Assembly (NCBI GenBank): GCA_005885015.1
Contig: VAYG01000041.1
Location: 1-14,016, forward strand
From: Actinomycetota bacterium
Lineage (GTDB): Bacteria > Actinomycetota > UBA4738
Length of the DNA: 14,016 nt
Direction: 5' to 3'
Positions 5,608 to 12,589 of the stretch are shown here, piece by piece. A program made the translations under genes and the position numbers. The notes beneath the pieces were generated by a model. The model was not told the origin of the DNA. It worked only from the letters and a program-made list of their open reading frames with translations, and searched no databases. Position 1 is the stretch's first letter; each line of letters starts with the position of its first letter.

Positions 5608-8165
5608 CCGGCGCGGGCCGGTGGCTCGAGGATGCAATCCTCGGGCGCCTTGTCCGGCCGGAGGCCCTTGAACGAGGGCGCTCGGAGCTTGCCCCCGGCC
5701 GTCATCTGGAGGTACTCCACCTCGCACACGAGCTCGGGCTTGACCCACCGTGCCCCCTTGACCTTGGCCAGCTCGCCGTCGGTCGCCGGTCGATCGGCCT
5801 TGATCTCCTCCAGGCGATCCAGGACCACCGCCAGCATCTTGTCGGTGAACCCCGTGCCGACCTGGCCCACCCAGATAAGCCGGCCGTCCCGATAGGCGCC
5901 CAGGAGCAGCGCGCCGAAGGAATCGGCCCGGCCCCGCTGCCCGGGCGTCAGGCCGAGGATCACGCAGTCCTGGCGCTTGAGGATCTTGACCTTGCGCCAG
6001 TCCTCGGACCGACGCCCTGGCAGGTAGCGGCTGGAGGCCCGCTTGGCGATGATCCCTTCCAGGCCGAGTTCCCTAGCGGCCGCGTAGAACCGCTTGCCTT
6101 CGTCGGCCGCCCAGTAGACCAGCCGCAGGCCCTTGTCCTCCATCACCACGTCCTGGAGGCGGCTCCGCCGTTCGGATAGAGGCAGGCCGGTCAGCTCCTG
6201 TCCGTCCAGCCAGAGCAGGTCGAAGGCCACCAGCTCCACCGGGATCTTCTTGCGGATCCGGTCGATCTCCGCGGGGGAGGCCAGGTTCATCCGCTGCTGC
6301 AAGAGCTCGAAGGAGGTCCGGCCACTCTCATCGGTGGCCACGATCTCGCCGTCGAGGACGGCGTTCACGGCGTTGACCCGCCGGTACAGCCGGCCGAGTT
6401 CCGGATAGCTCGCCGTCTGGTCCCTGCCGGTTCGGGACACGAGCCGCACGCTTTCGCCCTCGAGGTACAACAGGGTCCGGACGCCGTCGAACTTCGGCTC
6501 GAACCACCAGCCCTTGGCGTCGAACGGCTCGTAGCCCCCTTGGGCCAGCATCGGTGTATAGGACGGGGGGCGGTCCAGTGGTTGTTCCTCCGAAGCCGAC
6601 GCCATCAGGATCAGCCAGTCCCGGTCGCGCGTCTTGATGAGGTGGTACTCGCCCTGGTAGCGCTGGCCGTACAGGCGGAAGCTGACCTTCTTGTCGGTCC
6701 ATTCGAGCAGGTTGTAGGTGCCGTGGTCCCACACTCGAACCTCGCCGGCGCCGTAATGGCCCTTGGGGATGGTTCCCTGGAAGGAGGCGTACTCCATCGG
6801 ATGGTCCTCCGTGTGGACGGCGAGGTGACGCTCTCCCTTGACCAACGGGAGGCCCTTCGGCACCGCCCAGGACACGAGGACGCCGTCGCGCTCGAGGCGG
6901 AGGTCGTAATGGAGCCGAGTGGCGTCGTGACGCTGGATCACGAACGTGTTCCCACCGCGAGAGGGATCCCCGCCGGCCGGCTCGGGGGTCGTCTCCAGCT
7001 CGCGCATCTCGAGGTACTGGGCCAGCTTCGGATCCTTGGATCGGGCGATGGCGTCCTCGCTCTTCGAACGGGCTCGAGGGGCGCCGGCTCCGCCCGTCCG
7101 CGGGGCGGCCGCGGGATCGATCCGGCGCGACTCGGTCGGGGGGACCTCGTCGTCCCGGGGAACGCCCAGGGCGTCGAGGGCCGCGGAGATGTCCTGCGGC
7201 TTGTCCAGCACGCCGCGGAAAGAGTCGGATCGCTTGAGCCGCGGCCAGATCGTGGCGATGGTGAAGTCCTGGGGGCGAACCTTCCTCAACTCCACTTCCT
7301 TCCAGGAGAGGGGAGTGGAGACCGTGGCGCCGGGCTCGGGTCGAACCGAATAGACGGCGGCGATATTGGCCCCCACGCGGTTCATGTTGTGGTCGATGAA
7401 GACCTTGCCGGAGCGCTTCCGCACCTCCCACTCCATGGTCACGCGGGCAGGGTCGGCCTGCCGGATGAGGTGACCGATCCGCCCGACCATCTCCCGGACC
7501 TGCGCATACGTGTACCCCTTCGTGATGGGCACGTAGACCTGCATCCCGGTGGCCCCGGAGGCCTTGGGATAGGCGGTCAGCCCGAGGTTCTTGCACGCCA
7601 CCCGTACCAGGCCCGCCACCACCAGCACGTCTTCGAACGTCGCGGGGGGAAAGGGATCGAGGTCGAAGAACAGGTAGTCGGGCGACTCGATCGACCCGCA
7701 GGTGGAATGGAGGGGGTGGAACTCGATGCAGCCGAGGTTGGCCATGAACAGGAGGCTGGCCGTGTCCTCGACCATCAGGTAGTTGATCACCTCATGCTTC
7801 GGCGGGCCCCATCGCCCGTCGCCGGTCCCGGCGCTCTCCACGGCGCATCGAGGCATCCACGGCGGGGTGTGTGAGGGGGCTTCCTTCTCGTAGAAGTGGC
7901 CGCCGGTGATGCCGTTCGGCATTCTCTTCATGGTCAGGGGCCGGCCGGCCAGGTACGGAAGGATCCGCGGCGCGACGTTGTAGTAGTAGGCGACGAGGTC
8001 TCCCTTCGTGTAGCCCTCGTCCGGCCAGAACACCTTGTCCAGGTTGGAGAGCCGGAGCTCCTGGCCATCGACCTCCATCCACCAGTGTTCGCCCCTGCGC
8101 TCGGCCGGGAGCTCCTTGGGAAAGTCCACGGTGAAGGCGGGTCCGCCGGCGCGCTTCTTGGCCAT
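5604..8165 (-). CDS. ligD: Multifunctional NHEJ DNA ligase LigD (polymerase-phosphoesterase-ligase)
   Basis: An 853-aa ATP-dependent ligase that, with Ku, processes and seals double-strand breaks. The polymerase/primase domain (about 20-315) has the catalytic pair DLD at D168/D170 and a probable third aspartate at D258 (KVFIDHN). A low-complexity linker (about 335-380) leads to the 3'-phosphoesterase domain (about 383-525), with QRHDATRLHYDLRLERDG (H413, H419, D421) and HTEDHPMEY. The ligase domain (about 535-853) has the adenylated lysine K558 in EPKFDGVR, LDGEIVA at 604-610, EGIIAKR at 703-709 and WRKVK at 723-727. All three domains appear intact, in the order known from Mycobacterium. The ATG at 8165 follows a TAGCAT box by 6 bp and has no good RBS, so the mRNA is probably leaderless. 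Confidence 0.97.
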   Translation of the reverse strand: MAKKRAGGPAFTVDFPKELPAERRGEHWWMEVDGQELRLSNLDKVFWPDEGYTKGDLVAYYYNVAPRILPYLAGRPLTMKRMPNGITGGHFYEKEAPSHTPPWMPRCAVESAGTGDGRWGPPKHEVINYLMVEDTASLLFMANLGCIEFHPLHSTCGSIESPDYLFFDLDPFPPATFEDVLVVAGLVRVACKNLGLTAYPKASGATGMQVYVPITKGYTYAQVREMVGRIGHLIRQADPARVTMEWEVRKRSGKVFIDHNMNRVGANIAAVYSVRPEPGATVSTPLSWKEVELRKVRPQDFTIATIWPRLKRSDSFRGVLDKPQDISAALDALGVPRDDEVPPTESRRIDPAAAPRTGGAGAPRARSKSEDAIARSKDPKLAQYLEMRELETTPEPAGGDPSRGGNTFVIQRHDATRLHYDLRLERDGVLVSWAVPKGLPLVKGERHLAVHTEDHPMEYASFQGTIPKGHYGAGEVRVWDHGTYNLLEWTDKKVSFRLYGQRYQGEYHLIKTRDRDWLILMASASEEQPLDRPPSYTPMLAQGGYEPFDAKGWWFEPKFDGVRTLLYLEGESVRLVSRTGRDQTASYPELGRLYRRVNAVNAVLDGEIVATDESGRTSFELLQQRMNLASPAEIDRIRKKIPVELVAFDLLWLDGQELTGLPLSERRSRLQDVVMEDKGLRLVYWAADEGKRFYAAARELGLEGIIAKRASSRYLPGRRSEDWRKVKILKRQDCVILGLTPGQRGRADSFGALLLGAYRDGRLIWVGQVGTGFTDKMLAVVLDRLEEIKADRPATDGELAKVKGARWVKPELVCEVEYLQMTAGGKLRAPSFKGLRPDKAPEDCILEPPARAG

Positions 8166-8171
8166 CCCGCC

Positions 8172-8177
8172 ATGCTA
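8172..8177 (-). promoter_or_regulatory. Likely -10 box for ligD (TAGCAT)
   Basis: On the minus strand TAGCAT is followed by six bases and the ligD ATG, so transcription would start at or beside the initiation codon. No good -35 was seen at 16-18 bp. Confidence 0.5.
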
Positions 8178-8226
8178 CCGAGCGAGGAGCGGGCCCCGGT
8201 GCGGGGGAACGCGCGGAGCCGGGCAG

Positions 8227-8232
8227 TACAAT
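8227..8232 (+). promoter_or_regulatory. Likely -10 box for ku (TACAAT)
   Basis: TACAAT is close to the TATAAT consensus and lies 44 bp before the ku ATG. Transcription would start near 8239, giving a leader of about 38 nt with a strong Shine-Dalgarno sequence. The -35 region (GGGGAA around 8204-8209) is weak. Confidence 0.5.
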
Positions 8233-8233
8233 G

Positions 8234-8261
8234 GCCTCCCCCGCGTTGGGGGGCTTTTCTT
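8234..8261 (+). terminator. Terminator-like hairpin in the ku leader
   Basis: GCCTCCC (8234-8240) can pair with GGGGGGC (8248-8254) around a 7-nt loop, with one G-T wobble, and is followed at once by TTTTCTT (8255-8261). This is the form of an intrinsic terminator, but it sits between the ku -10 box and the ku start. Transcripts starting near 8239 would lose most of the 5' arm, so its strength for ku mRNA depends on the exact start site. Confidence 0.45.
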
Positions 8262-8265
8262 CCCC

Positions 8266-8274
8266 GGAGGTGAT
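8266..8274 (+). promoter_or_regulatory. Strong ribosome binding site of ku
   Basis: GGAGGTGAT is a near-perfect complement to the 16S rRNA tail, 2 bp before the ATG, with the GGAGG core 6 bp away. It stands out in a window where several other starts have no usable RBS. Confidence 0.75.
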
Positions 8275-8276
8275 GT

Positions 8277-9107
8277 ATGCCAAGGGCGATGTGGAAAGGG
8301 GCGATCTCGTTCGGGCTCGTCTCCATCCCCGTCGGGCTGTTCCCGGCGACCGAGGAGAAATCCCTGAAGTTCAACCAGCTCCACGATGAGGACCACGGGC
8401 GCATCAAGTACAAGCGGGCGTGCGCCGTCGACGGCGAGGAGGTTCCCTTCGAGCACATCGTGAAGGGATACGAGTACGAGAAAGACAAGTACGTGGTGTT
8501 GGAGGACGAGGACTTCGCCGCCGTTCCCGTTGAGTCGACGCGGGCCATCGACATCATGCAGTTCGTGGAGATGGAGGAGATCGACCCCATCTACTTCCAG
8601 AAGACCTACTACGTCGTCCCGGAGGAGCAAGGGGTCAAGGCGTACACGCTGCTCCGCCGGTCGATGGCGGAGGACGGCAGGGTCGCCGTGGCGAAGGTGG
8701 CCTTCCGGGAGAAGGAGCACCTGTGCACCCTGCGGTTCAAGGACGAGGTGCTCGTCCTGGAGACCATGTACTGGCCCGACGAGATCCGCGCCTCGGAGTT
8801 CGAGGTGCTGGACAAGAAGGTCGATGTCCGGCCCCAGGAGGTCCAGATGGCCAAGGGCCTCATCGAGAACCTCACCGACGAGTTCGATCCGACGCAGTTC
8901 AAGGACGAGTTCCGGGAGGCCCTGCTCCAGGTCGTGGAGAAGAAGGTCGCCGGCGAGGAGATCGAGGTGATCCCGGAGCCCGAGCCGACCAAGGTGGTCG
9001 ACCTCATGGAGGCGCTGAAGGCGTCGGTGGAGGCAACCAAGAAGAAGGCAGCCGCGCCGAAGAAGACGGCCACGCGTTCGAGGCAGAAGAAGGCCGCCGC
9101 CTCCTAG
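8277..9107 (+). CDS. ku: Bacterial Ku, NHEJ DNA-end-binding protein
   Basis: 276 aa, the normal size for bacterial Ku, which forms a homodimeric ring on DNA ends and recruits LigD. Family hallmarks: MPRAMWKGAISFGLVSIPVG at the start, FNQLHDEDHGRIKYKR (32-47), a repeat of CAVDGEEVPFEHIVKGYEYE type (49-68), DPIYFQKTYYVVPEEQGVKAY (103-123), LRFKDEVLVLETMYWPDEIR (152-171) and the conserved C-terminal stretch PTKVVDLMEALKASVEATKK (237-256) implicated in LigD contact. The last 20 residues are a short Lys/Ala-rich tail (KKKAAAPKKTATRSRQKKAA), a feature known from some bacterial Kus that affects DNA binding and sliding. It is divergent from ligD across 111 bp, and its stop is 5 bp from that of the convergent DUF72 gene. 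Confidence 0.97.
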   Translation: MPRAMWKGAISFGLVSIPVGLFPATEEKSLKFNQLHDEDHGRIKYKRACAVDGEEVPFEHIVKGYEYEKDKYVVLEDEDFAAVPVESTRAIDIMQFVEMEEIDPIYFQKTYYVVPEEQGVKAYTLLRRSMAEDGRVAVAKVAFREKEHLCTLRFKDEVLVLETMYWPDEIRASEFEVLDKKVDVRPQEVQMAKGLIENLTDEFDPTQFKDEFREALLQVVEKKVAGEEIEVIPEPEPTKVVDLMEALKASVEATKKKAAAPKKTATRSRQKKAAAS

Positions 9108-9112
9108 CCGGG

Positions 9113-9856
9113 TTAGAGGGCCCGCTCGCGCGAGGTTTCAGGGGCCGGGGCCGCAAGCATCTCGGCCGTTCGCTCCGCGAAGATCGGCCCCGCCCCCTTC
9201 TCCTCGTGCTTGAAGTAGCAGAAGACGTCCGCGCCACGGCCGAGCGAGTCGGCGATCCGTCCACTCCACGCCCGGAGATCGTCCTCGCCGTACTGCTCCT
9301 TGCGCAGGCGGAGGTATGCGAACGGATCGGCAGGGATCGGCGCCTCGCCGGCGGGCTTCTCATCGGTGTCGGCGACGCACCACGCGGCGCCCTGCGACGT
9401 CAGGATCTCCCTTGCCTCGGTCCAGGAGGGATGGCGGAACTCGAAGGCATACCGGAAGGTGGGAGGCAGGTACGCCACGAACCGTTCGATCAGCGCCCGG
9501 TCGAACGGTAGGTTCGGAGGGCACTGGAACAGGATCACGCCCAACCTTGGTCCCAGCGACCGCGCCCGGTCGAGGAAGTTCGACACCGCCTCGTCCGCGT
9601 CCGCCAAGCGCAGCCAGTGCGTGATCCGCTGGTGGGCCTTGAGGGTGATCAGGAACCCGACCGGGGTGGCGTCCCTCCACGTGGCCAACGTCTTCTCAGT
9701 CGGCTGCTGGCGGAACGTGTAGTTGATCTCCACGGAGCCGAATCGGCTCGCGTAGTACGGCAACATGTCCTTCTGCTTGAGACCGGCAGGATAGAAGGGC
9801 CCCTTCCACTCGTCGTAGGCGAATCCTGACGTCCCCAGGTACAGTCGGCCGGTCAC
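9113..9856 (-). CDS. DUF72 (YecE-like) family protein
   Basis: 247 aa from a GTG at 9856. DUF72 proteins form a TIM-barrel fold of unknown biochemical role. Conserved signatures are present: LYLGTSGFAYDEWKGPFYP near the start, YYASRFGSVEINYTF with the usual QPTEKTLATW, GFLITLKAHQRITHWLRL, GVILFQCPPNLPFD, YAFEFRHPSW and the C-terminal AYLRLR and VFCYFKHEEKGAGP region. The reading frame extends upstream to an ATG at 9901, but that 15-residue extension (MAGGTSPSGRWDNRR) is not family-like, and a -10-like GACAAT lies 6 bp before the GTG, so the GTG is preferred. It ends beside ku on the opposite strand; a functional link to NHEJ is not shown. Confidence 0.9.
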   Translation of the reverse strand: MTGRLYLGTSGFAYDEWKGPFYPAGLKQKDMLPYYASRFGSVEINYTFRQQPTEKTLATWRDATPVGFLITLKAHQRITHWLRLADADEAVSNFLDRARSLGPRLGVILFQCPPNLPFDRALIERFVAYLPPTFRYAFEFRHPSWTEAREILTSQGAAWCVADTDEKPAGEAPIPADPFAYLRLRKEQYGEDDLRAWSGRIADSLGRGADVFCYFKHEEKGAGPIFAERTAEMLAAPAPETSRERAL

Positions 9857-9862
9857 CCGGCG

Positions 9863-9892
9863 ATTGTCCCATCGTCCGCTGGGGGATGTCCC
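9863..9892 (-). promoter_or_regulatory. Promoter of the DUF72 gene (GGGACA-N18-GACAAT)
   Basis: On the minus strand, GGGACA (9892-9887) and GACAAT (9868-9863) are separated by 18 bp, and the -10 ends 6 bp before the GTG start. TGGGACA occurs at both places, 22 bp apart, so the repeat could also be a protein-binding site. Confidence 0.45.
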
Positions 9893-9898
9893 ACCAGC

Positions 9899-9904
9899 CA
9901 TAAT
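9899..9904 (+). promoter_or_regulatory. Likely -10 box for the alpha/beta hydrolase gene (CATAAT)
   Basis: CATAAT matches five of six consensus positions and lies 26 bp before the ATG at 9931. AAGGAGA at 9916-9922 is a properly spaced RBS, so this gene is a leadered one, unlike its divergent neighbour. No good -35 seen. Confidence 0.45.
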
Positions 9905-9930
9905 CGAGCGTATGGAAGGAGACCGCTTCG

Positions 9931-10608
9931 ATGCGTGAGACCGTCGAAGCGTTCCGCTTCGAATCGAGCCGTGGGTCCCTGTCCGCGCTGTGGGGGGACG
10001 CGCCGGACGCGGTCGCGGTCGCCGTCCTGGCCCATGGGGCCGGCAACGACATGCGGACGCCGCTGCTTGCCGGGGTCGCCGAGGGGTTGGGGGCGAACGG
10101 GGTGTCCTGCATGCGCTTCAACTTCCCGTACACCGAACAGGGACGCAGATCGCCCGACCGGCCTCCCGTCCTGATCGAGGCGTGGCGGGCCGCCCTGGAC
10201 GAGGCCCGCCGCCGGGCGCGGGGGCTTCGGCTGGCGGCCGGTGGCAAGTCCCTTGGGGGGAGGATGGCCTCGATGGCGGCCGCTGAAGACCCGGGGGGAT
10301 TCCCGGCCGCAGGTCTCGTGTTCTTCGGATACCCGCTTCATGCGCCGGGCCGGCCGGACCGTCTCCGCGATGCCCACCTGGCGAAGGTCGCCGTCCCCAT
10401 GCTGTTCATCCAGGGAACGGCCGACCCGCTGGCCGACTTCTCCCTCCTGCACGAGGTGATCGACCGCCTTGGACCCAAGGCACGGCTGCATGCGGTGGAG
10501 GGGGGCGACCACTCGTTCCGGGTCCGCGGGGCCCGCCGGCCTGACACGGAGATCGGAGAGGAGCTCGGGGCGGTGGCCGCCTCGTTCATCCGAGAGGTGG
10601 TGGGCTGA
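9931..10608 (+). CDS. Alpha/beta hydrolase of the TEX30/KANL3-like family
   Basis: A 225-aa soluble alpha/beta hydrolase with a full likely catalytic triad: nucleophile S107 in GGKSLGGRM, D165 in IQGTADPLADF and H194 in GGDHSFR. LAHGAGNDMRTPLL (33-46) supplies the oxyanion-hole region, and MRFNFPYTEQGRRSPDRPP follows as in the bacterial TEX30/KANL3 group (COG3571). There is no signal peptide. Substrates of this bacterial family are not established to my knowledge. The ATG is supported by AAGGAGA 8 bp upstream and by a CATAAT box. It is followed after 89 bp by the small CPGC protein on the same strand, which may share its transcript. Confidence 0.88.
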   Translation: MRETVEAFRFESSRGSLSALWGDAPDAVAVAVLAHGAGNDMRTPLLAGVAEGLGANGVSCMRFNFPYTEQGRRSPDRPPVLIEAWRAALDEARRRARGLRLAAGGKSLGGRMASMAAAEDPGGFPAAGLVFFGYPLHAPGRPDRLRDAHLAKVAVPMLFIQGTADPLADFSLLHEVIDRLGPKARLHAVEGGDHSFRVRGARRPDTEIGEELGAVAASFIREVVG

Positions 10609-10623
10609 CGCCGCGTCGCCATC

Positions 10624-10648
10624 GGGCCGCCCGAGATCGGGAGGGCCC
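10624..10648 (+). repeat. Imperfect hairpin after the alpha/beta hydrolase gene
   Basis: GGGCCGCCCG (10624-10633), loop AGAT, then CGGGAGGGCCC (10638-10648), pairing with one mismatch and one bulge. There is no T-run, so it may be a weak or factor-dependent terminator, or an intercistronic mRNA structure. Confidence 0.35.
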
Positions 10649-10697
10649 ACCCGACGCCCCCGGACGTCCCGAAGGCCTGACGCCCGCATGGGCAGAG

Positions 10698-10883
10698 ATG
10701 GAGGGGGTCGTGGTCCGGGCCGTCACCGGGGAACGAGGAAAGGCCTACCGGTGCCCGGGGTGTCAACAGCTGATCCACCCCGGCATCCCGCACCTCGTGG
10801 TCATCATCGAGGGTGACGTCGAGGGCCGGCGCCACTGGCACACGCCCTGCTGGAAGCGGGAGGCCGCTCGCCGGCAGCGGTGA
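10698..10883 (+). CDS. Small putative zinc-binding protein (CPGC...HWHxxCW)
   Basis: 61 aa. C19 and C22 (YRCPGCQQLI), H32, and H46/H48/C51 (RRHWHTPCWKRE) form a likely treble-clef or HNH-like zinc site of CxxC...HxxC type. I recall similar short proteins with GK(A/S)YRCPGC and HWHT.CW being widespread in actinobacteria with no known function; this is memory, not a search. The basic tail (KREAARRQR) could contact nucleic acid. The ATG at 10698 has only a weak upstream purine stretch, and no other standard start lies in frame between it and the previous gene. It lies just downstream of the alpha/beta hydrolase gene. Confidence 0.75.
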   Translation: MEGVVVRAVTGERGKAYRCPGCQQLIHPGIPHLVVIIEGDVEGRRHWHTPCWKREAARRQR

Positions 10884-10905
10884 ACGCTCCTCCCTCCGGG
10901 AGCGT
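10884..10905 (+). terminator. Hairpin directly after the small zinc-protein gene
   Basis: ACGCTCC (10884-10890) pairs perfectly with GGAGCGT (10899-10905) and begins at the base after the TGA. Its position is right for transcription termination ahead of the sigma-factor gene, but no T-run follows, so it is not a textbook intrinsic terminator. Confidence 0.42.
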
Positions 10906-10907
10906 CG

Positions 10908-10928
10908 GGAAACTTCGGTTGTAGTTCC
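10908..10928. other. Imperfect inverted repeat upstream of the sigma-factor gene
   Basis: GGAAACT (10908-10914) and AGTTCC (10923-10928) are complementary apart from one extra A, flanking an 8-bp spacer. GGAAAC also resembles ECF-type -35 elements, but no matching -10 is found at the expected distance. It could be an operator or an unusual promoter. Confidence 0.25.
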
Positions 10929-10973
10929 TCCGGCTGTTCACCTTTCGGCCTTCACGGCTCCCTTCCATGCAGG

Positions 10974-11477
10974 GTGCAGGATGCGCTGGTGACCGAGAGG
11001 CGAAGGCCGGACGACCGTGTGGAGGAACTGTATCGAGAGGACGGACCGCGGCTGTGGCGCGCCGTGCTCGCCTTCACGGGTGACCGCGAGGTGACCAACG
11101 ACGCCGTGGCCGAAGCGTTCGCCCAGGCCTTGCGCCGCGGCGCCGCCATCCGTCGCCCCCGGCCGTGGATCTGGAGGGCGGCTTTCCGGATCGCCGCCGG
11201 GGAATTGGCGGGTCGGGCCCGCTTCAGCCAGGACGCGATCGAGGAGCTGCGGGAGATGGAGGACGCCGGTTCATCGCTCGACCCCTCCGGTTCGTTGATC
11301 GCGGCGCTCCGGATGCTCTCGCCGAAGCAACGGGGCTCGCTCGTCCTGCACCACTACGCGGGCTATCCGGTCCGCGATGTGGCCAGGATCCTGGGATCGA
11401 CGTCCGCTGCCGTCCGGGTCCATCTGTCCCGGGGGCGGCGGCGTCTCCGCGCCCTGCTGGAGAACGAAGATGCGTAA
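10974..11477 (+). CDS. ECF-like RNA polymerase sigma factor
   Basis: 167 aa with the two-domain plan of extracytoplasmic-function sigma factors, which redirect RNA polymerase to a small set of promoters. Region 2 covers about 16-80 (VEELYREDGPRLWRAVLAFTG, then NDAVAEAFAQALRRG and PRPWIWRAAFRIA). Region 4 covers about 107-162 (ALRMLSPKQRGSLVLHHYAG, then the helix-turn-helix VRDVARILGSTSAAVRVHLSRGRRRLRALL). Region 2 is shorter and less acidic than in classical ECFs. Start options are GTG 10974 and GTG 10989 in the same frame; neither has a strong RBS, and 10989 gives VTERRRPDD. The stop lies 8 bp inside the next gene, so the two are almost certainly co-translated. The target promoters are unknown. 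Confidence 0.87.
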   Translation: MQDALVTERRRPDDRVEELYREDGPRLWRAVLAFTGDREVTNDAVAEAFAQALRRGAAIRRPRPWIWRAAFRIAAGELAGRARFSQDAIEELREMEDAGSSLDPSGSLIAALRMLSPKQRGSLVLHHYAGYPVRDVARILGSTSAAVRVHLSRGRRRLRALLENEDA

Positions 11478-12576
11478 CGCGAGCGTGAAGGAACGGTTCC
11501 GCTCTCTGGACCGGGTTCCCGCGCCGGACCTGTGGAACGACATCGCCACCCGCCAGACCGCCGACCTGTCCCTCGGGATCGCCTGGCGCAGGGTCGCCGT
11601 CGCCGCGCTCGCCTCGGTCGCGGTTCGCGCCTTCCTGATCCGCACGGGAACACGACCTTCGGGCGTACCGGTCCATGCCAACGGCGAGATCTGGTTCCGG
11701 CGTGGGGGCGGCGACGGGCCGAGCTACGTGTACGTCATCCAACCGGACGGCTCCGGGGAGACGCTCTTGTTCGCCGACGACCGCGACCCGAACGCTCCCC
11801 CGGGCAAGGTCCTTCCCGACGTTGTCGGAGAGGAATACGAATGGTCGTCGGACGGCAGCGAGCTGGTGTTCTCGAGGAGCGTCCTCTCCGAGAACCAGCA
11901 GGCCCCGGTGAGGTGGGAGCTCTTCGTGACGAGCCCAGACGGGAAGACCGTCGACCAGGTCACCGACGACCACGGGCTGGCCAGCTTCCCCTCCTGGTCT
12001 CCGGACGGGATGCGGATCGTGTACTCCAGCGCGCGGGGCAAGAGCTTGATCGCCGGATGCGAGGGGTCGACCCTGTGTCCATCCGACATCTACGTGATCA
12101 ACGCCGACGGCACGGGTGAGACGCGCCTGACCGATGATCCCGCCGACGACTCGGCCCCAGACTGGTCGGCGGACGGCGCGAAGATCGTCTTCCGGAGCAC
12201 TCGGGACGACCAACGCGGAGAGATCTACGTCATGAACGGCGATGGGAGCGGAGTGATCCGCCTCACCTCGGACCCGGCAATCCTCAAGCGGCGGCCGGTC
12301 TGGTCGCCCGACGGCGCCAGGATCGCCTTCGTGGGCGGCTCCCAGGTCTACGTGATGGCCGCCGACGGCTCCGGCCTGGAGAAGGTGACCGACATCCAGG
12401 GCAACAGCTTCATCCACGACGTGACGTGGTCCCCGGACGGGAAAGAGCTGGCGTTCTCCACCGACGCAGGTGGCGACGAGCCGGCCCTCTTCGTGATCGA
12501 CGTCGATGGTGGGAACCTCCGTCGGCTCACCGGCGAGGGCGTCGGGGACATCGCCTGGCGGCCCGCGGCGGGCTGA
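11470..12576 (+). CDS. TolB-like beta-propeller (PD40/WD40-like) membrane protein, candidate sigma-factor partner
   Basis: 368 aa from the ATG at 11470. Residues 1-40 are cytoplasm-like (RFRSLDRVPAPDLWNDIATR); 41-58 form a short hydrophobic segment (VAVAALASVAVRAFLI) that contains an arginine, so membrane insertion is likely but not certain. Then come PD40-type repeats: EWSSDGSELVF at 124, SWSPDGMRIVY at 175, DWSADGAKIVF at 231, VWSPDGARIAF at 277, TWSPDGKELAF at 319 and a partial IAWRPA at 361. These, with YVIQPDGSGE, YVINADGTGE, YVMNGDGSG and YVMAADGSG strands, fit a six-bladed TolB-like propeller outside the membrane. It overlaps the sigma gene by 8 bp. A sensing or anti-sigma role is inferred; no zinc anti-sigma HxxxCxxC motif is present. 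Confidence 0.82.
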   Translation: MRNASVKERFRSLDRVPAPDLWNDIATRQTADLSLGIAWRRVAVAALASVAVRAFLIRTGTRPSGVPVHANGEIWFRRGGGDGPSYVYVIQPDGSGETLLFADDRDPNAPPGKVLPDVVGEEYEWSSDGSELVFSRSVLSENQQAPVRWELFVTSPDGKTVDQVTDDHGLASFPSWSPDGMRIVYSSARGKSLIAGCEGSTLCPSDIYVINADGTGETRLTDDPADDSAPDWSADGAKIVFRSTRDDQRGEIYVMNGDGSGVIRLTSDPAILKRRPVWSPDGARIAFVGGSQVYVMAADGSGLEKVTDIQGNSFIHDVTWSPDGKELAFSTDAGGDEPALFVIDVDGGNLRRLTGEGVGDIAWRPAAG

Positions 12577-12589
12577 TCGACTCGGGTCG

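Noticed and set aside
6540..7874. 444-aa plus-strand reading frame inside ligD
   Set aside because: Lies wholly antisense to the ligD polymerase and phosphoesterase domains and shows no recognisable motif.
10908..10940. Classical ECF autoregulatory promoter (GGAAAC -35) before the sigma gene
   Set aside because: No suitable -10 at 16-17 bp; kept only as a low-confidence inverted repeat.
11224..12417. 397-aa minus-strand reading frame over the sigma and propeller genes
   Set aside because: Repetitive pieces (HDVDL, VDHVDV, HDPHP) are the reverse image of the propeller repeats, not an independent protein.
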